From assembly GCA_964591605.1 (NCBI GenBank), contig CAZQEN010000324.1, positions 1 to 8,600 of the forward strand: a stretch of 8,600 bases of DNA, given 5' to 3'. Position numbers and translations under genes: made by a program. Position 1 is the stretch's first letter; each line of letters opens with the position of its first letter. Of this stretch, positions 6,514-8,600 are shown one piece after another. Below the pieces are notes generated by a model. That model was not told where the DNA came from and did not search any database. It was given only the letters and a program-made list of their open reading frames with translations. The stretch comes from CAYLLT01 sp964591605 (GTDB lineage: Bacteria > Planctomycetota > Phycisphaerae > UBA1845 > PWPN01).

Positions 6514-7388
6514 ACGCCGGACCGGAACAGGTGGGTCTGCGGGCCGGCGGCCCGAACGACGGACTGATGCCCGCGAAGCTCTCCCCCTCGACGCTGGTGA
6601 GATCGTTCCGTCAGCAGGTGCGCCTGGCGCGGATCGCCCGGGTGCTGCTGCTGGGCGGCCTGGCGGGAGCGCTGATCTGGGCGGCGAGCCTGCCCGAGCC
6701 GGCCGGGCGGCGGATGGTGTTTCTCTTCAGCCTGGGCGGGGTGCTGGCCTGGGTCGCGTTCGTCCTGCAGAAGCTCCGCCACACGCAAGAGGTTCAAGCC
6801 AGCACAATTCTTCTGGCCACGGGCCAGCACGACCGCGCCGAGCAGTGGCTGCGCAACTGCCTGAGCCGCTTCTCGCTCTCGACGCACGTCAAACTGGCGG
6901 CGCTTCAACAGTTGGCGGTGCTGCAGCTTCGGCGCGGGGTGCCCTCCGACGTGGTCGCGCTCTGCCGCGAGGTGTTGCGCTTCCCGGTGAAGCGCTCGCG
7001 CTCGCTCTGGATGAACTCGCGCCTGATGCTCACCGAGGGTCTGCTCGATCTGGGTCAGATCCCCGCCGCGTATGAGGCCCTCCGGCCGGTCTACGACGCG
7101 CCGCTCTCGCTGGTCGAGCGCATGAAGCTGATGGTGGTCCAGCTCCGCTACGAGCTGCTGTCCGACCATCCCGAATCGGCCGCGGCCAATCTGGCCGAGA
7201 AGGTGAAGCTGGGCGAGCTGTTCCCCTCGCCGCAGGCGGCACTGGTGCACGCCCTGCTGGCCGAAGCGTGCCGGCGGCTGGGCCTTGGGCCGCATTACCG
7301 CTTCCTCCGCGAGCGGGCGGCGCTCTACCAGGACCTGGTTCAGTTGGCTGAGCGCTACCCGGTGATCAAGCCCATCTTGGCTGGCTGA
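6510..7388 (+). CDS. membrane-hairpin protein with TPR-like helical domain (second of pair)
   Basis: This 292-residue protein is not recognised by name but has the same plan as its upstream neighbour. A basic N-terminal stretch (R31, R34, R38, R41, R44) is followed by two hydrophobic segments, about 43-60 and 69-86, and then a cytoplasmic helical solenoid from about 93 to 285 with TPR-like repeats (for example LLATGQHDRAEQWLRNCL and LTEGLLDLGQIPAAYEAL). The start was chosen as GTG 6510 because GGAG (6498-6501) lies 8 bases upstream and because the GTGA overlap repeats the arrangement at 3910. ATG 6477 would create a 37-base overlap and add eleven residues ahead of the positively charged N-terminus; ATG 6567 is possible but lacks a ribosome binding site. 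Shared architecture and length suggest an old tandem duplication, although sequence identity looks low by eye. It probably forms a membrane-associated scaffold with its neighbour. Confidence 0.8.
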   Translation: MNAGPEQVGLRAGGPNDGLMPAKLSPSTLVRSFRQQVRLARIARVLLLGGLAGALIWAASLPEPAGRRMVFLFSLGGVLAWVAFVLQKLRHTQEVQASTILLATGQHDRAEQWLRNCLSRFSLSTHVKLAALQQLAVLQLRRGVPSDVVALCREVLRFPVKRSRSLWMNSRLMLTEGLLDLGQIPAAYEALRPVYDAPLSLVERMKLMVVQLRYELLSDHPESAAANLAEKVKLGELFPSPQAALVHALLAEACRRLGLGPHYRFLRERAALYQDLVQLAERYPVIKPILAG

Positions 7389-7551
7389 TCGGGGCCGATC
7401 GGCGGCGAAGCACCATCCCGAAGCGGCCAGAAGGCCGGTCAGAACCATATCTTCCTGATTGACAGGCATTTAGCGTACTGCTGGAGAGTGGAAGACCGTT
7501 CAGAGCCGGGTCGTGCAACGGGGCGCTGCCGGCGAGCCGATCTTCGGGTCC

Positions 7552-7568
7552 CCCATCCTTCGGATGGG
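7552..7568. other. perfect 7-bp hairpin upstream of rpmB
   Basis: CCCATCC (7552-7558) and GGATGGG (7562-7568) are perfect complements around a 3-base TTC loop. No T-tract follows on either strand, so a simple intrinsic terminator is unlikely. It lies about 50 bases before the rpmB -35 box and may be an mRNA end structure for the upstream operon or part of a dispersed repeat. Confidence 0.5.
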
Positions 7569-7586
7569 CGCGGCGCGGAGGGACGG

Positions 7587-7602
7587 ACATGCAGACATGC
7601 AG
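7587..7602. repeat. tandem 8-base direct repeat upstream of the rpmB promoter
   Basis: ACATGCAG occurs twice in direct succession (7587-7594 and 7595-7602), 18 bases before the -35 box. It could be an activator site or a chance duplication. The rest of 7389-7620 contains no gene and only a short CGGCC/GGCCG stem (7424-7437). Confidence 0.5.
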
Positions 7603-7620
7603 CCCGGTGGGACTGTTCGC

Positions 7621-7648
7621 TTGCCCGGAGAATGAGCCCTTGTATAAT
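7621..7648 (+). promoter_or_regulatory. sigma-70-type promoter for rpmB
   Basis: TTGCCC (7621-7626, four of six consensus bases) and a perfect TATAAT (7643-7648) are separated by 16 bases. Transcription should start near 7654-7656, giving an rpmB leader of about 37 bases that ends in a GAGG ribosome binding site (7682-7685). This is the best promoter in the window. Confidence 0.8.
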
Positions 7649-7691
7649 GCGGTGCTCGACTGATGGGTGACGACGGCTTTTGAGGTGTGCG

Positions 7692-7958
7692 ATGGCGCGT
7701 GTGTGTCATTTTACCGGGAAAAAGACGAAGGTCGGCCGGCAGTATACGCGGCGCGGCAAGGCGAAGTACCTGGGCGGCGTCGGCCGGAAGGTGACGAGCA
7801 AGACGAAGCGCAAGTTCAAGCCGAACGTGCAAAAGGTTCGCGCGATGCTCGATGGCCGGCCGGTTCGGTTGCTGGTGAGCACGAAAGCGATCCGTGACGG
7901 CCTTGTCGTCAAGCCGCCCAGACGGGATTACCAGCCGCCGGCCCAGGCCACGGGCTGA
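7692..7958 (+). CDS. rpmB: 50S ribosomal protein L28
   Basis: The gene encodes an 88-residue L28, a component of the large ribosomal subunit that binds 23S rRNA. The N-terminal signature MARVCHFTGKK fits the R-V-C-x-x-T-G-K start of bacterial L28, and the central KRKFKPNVQKVR (about 43-54) fits the R-x-F-x-P-N-[LV]-x-x-x-R core; VSTKAIRDGLV follows near the C-terminus. A single cysteine is present, so no four-cysteine zinc site is expected. It is slightly longer than E. coli L28 (78 residues), with additional glycine/basic residues in the 24-37 loop and a short Pro-rich tail. ATG 7692 was chosen over the in-frame TTG 7680 because GAGG (7682-7685) lies 6 bases before it and because the ATG gives the family N-terminus. 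It is transcribed from its own promoter and is not accompanied by rpmG (L33) here. Confidence 0.97.
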   Translation: MARVCHFTGKKTKVGRQYTRRGKAKYLGGVGRKVTSKTKRKFKPNVQKVRAMLDGRPVRLLVSTKAIRDGLVVKPPRRDYQPPAQATG

Positions 7959-8019
7959 CCGTGCGCCGGCGCGGGTTCTTCTGCGTGCCGATCCGGATGG
8001 TATGACCGACAGAACGTTT

Positions 8020-8047
8020 GAGGCCGCCGTTTCGGGCGGCCTTCTTC
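8020..8047 (+). terminator. hairpin terminator after rpmB
   Basis: AGGCCGCC (8021-8028) pairs perfectly with GGCGGCCT (8035-8042) around a 6-base loop, with a further G-T pair outside. It is followed by the T-rich TTCTTC. It sits between the ends of the convergent genes rpmB and the discoidin gene; read on the minus strand there is no T-tract, so it mainly serves rpmB. Confidence 0.8.
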
Positions 8048-8054
8048 ATGCGCA

Positions 8055-8600
8055 TCAGTGACGGCGATCGGCGGTCGGATCGGGACCGGATGGGCGGGTG
8101 GCGGAGGCCGGCCGGGAGGCGAGCGCACGGCGGAGCACATCGGCATCGCGCGTGGCGAGCGGCAGCACCGTGCTGACGCGCGGAGCAGGCTGCGTGGCCG
8201 GCGGTTCGGGAATGTCGAGGCCCTCCACCTCGGCCCATTCGAGGGTCTTGAGGCTGGCCGGTCCGCCGCCTGGGACCTGCTCGATGACGACGCGGATCTG
8301 GTGGGTGTTGATGGTCGGGAGGCTGATGACGGCCTCGGAGCGGTCGCTCAGGACAGCGAACCGCCGTGGGCGGACCCACGTTCTTGCGGCCGTATCAAAC
8401 AGGTCGATGCGTCCTTCGCAGGCCTGGCCCGGATCGAGACGGATCTGGTTGAGCCGCACCGGCCGGGGCAGGCTGACCAGGAGCCATTGCGGCATCGCAG
8501 CGCCGGCCAGGGAGGTCCAGGCGGTGTTGGGGTCGCCGTCGAGGGCGGCCAGCGCTTCGGCGCCGCTGGTGCTGGCCATCGCCCGGACGCCGGTCGCGAA
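8055..8600 (-). CDS. F5/8 type C (discoidin-like) domain protein, C-terminal part; 5' end outside window
   Basis: The minus-strand frame stays open to the window edge, so only the last 181 residues are visible and the start lies beyond 8600. An internal ATG at 8577-8579 is unlikely to be the true start because the domain's first strand (TGVRAMASTSG) already begins upstream of it. The visible part resembles an F5/8 type C or discoidin-like carbohydrate-binding beta-sandwich. It has the DGDPNTAWTS loop, QWLLVSLPRPVRLNQIRLD (the typical 'W-x-x-V-x-L' strand and 'I-x-L' strand), and a closing strand QIRVVIEQV. About 55 residues after the domain are rich in Pro, Ala, Arg and Thr and look like a flexible tail. 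Such domains usually sit on exported or surface proteins and bind sugars, but no signal peptide can be seen here. It converges on rpmB, with a hairpin between them. Confidence 0.7.
   Translation of the reverse strand, partial: FATGVRAMASTSGAEALAALDGDPNTAWTSLAGAAMPQWLLVSLPRPVRLNQIRLDPGQACEGRIDLFDTAARTWVRPRRFAVLSDRSEAVISLPTINTHQIRVVIEQVPGGGPASLKTLEWAEVEGLDIPEPPATQPAPRVSTVLPLATRDADVLRRALASRPASATRPSGPDPTADRRH

Noticed and set aside
7424..7437. CGGCC-AGAA-GGCCG stem after the second TPR-like gene as a terminator
   Set aside because: The stem is only 5 bp and is followed by GTCAGAACC, without a T-tract.
7459..7487. A perfect TTGACA at 7459-7464
   Set aside because: No -10-like hexamer occurs at 16-18 bases (TGGAGA region), and the nearest TACTGC is only 11 bases away.

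Overview
The window comes from a GC-rich bacterium, most likely a member of the Planctomycetota and possibly the class Phycisphaerae. This placement is an inference from three things: a Tat-exported Gfo/Idh/MocA oxidoreductase, an MptE-like/DUF115 protein followed by a nucleotidyltransferase-SPASM fusion, and an 88-residue L28 protein of a type I associate with that group. No rRNA or other phylogenetic marker is present apart from L28.

Layout: (1) 1-1587 holds a candidate promoter and a Tat-signal NAD(P)-type oxidoreductase gene. (2) 1588-1876 is a non-coding gap holding a large, nearly symmetrical palindromic element. (3) 1877-5541 is a two-gene translationally coupled unit. Its first gene is a DUF115/MptE/Maf-like protein whose N-terminal part carries an in-frame stretch made of inverted heptanucleotide repeats. 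Its second gene is a fusion of a nucleotidyltransferase-like domain to a radical-SAM-like barrel that lacks the cluster-binding cysteines, followed by a cysteine-bearing SPASM/twitch-type tail. (4) 5662-7388 is a second coupled pair encoding two membrane-hairpin proteins with TPR-like helical domains. (5) 7389-7691 is a 303-base gap with a hairpin, a short direct repeat and a good sigma-70-type promoter for rpmB (7692-7958). (6) A hairpin terminator separates rpmB from a convergent, truncated minus-strand gene (8055 to window end) encoding an F5/8 type C (discoidin-like) domain.

Both operon junctions (3910-3913 and 6510-6513) use the same GTGA overlap with a Shine-Dalgarno sequence inside the upstream gene, so each pair is probably made in fixed proportion. 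The DUF115 plus nucleotidyltransferase/SPASM pair is the most unusual content. Family knowledge suggests handling of nucleotide-activated sugars or protein glycosylation, but its substrate cannot be read from the sequence. The oxidoreductase, rpmB and the discoidin gene look like independent units.
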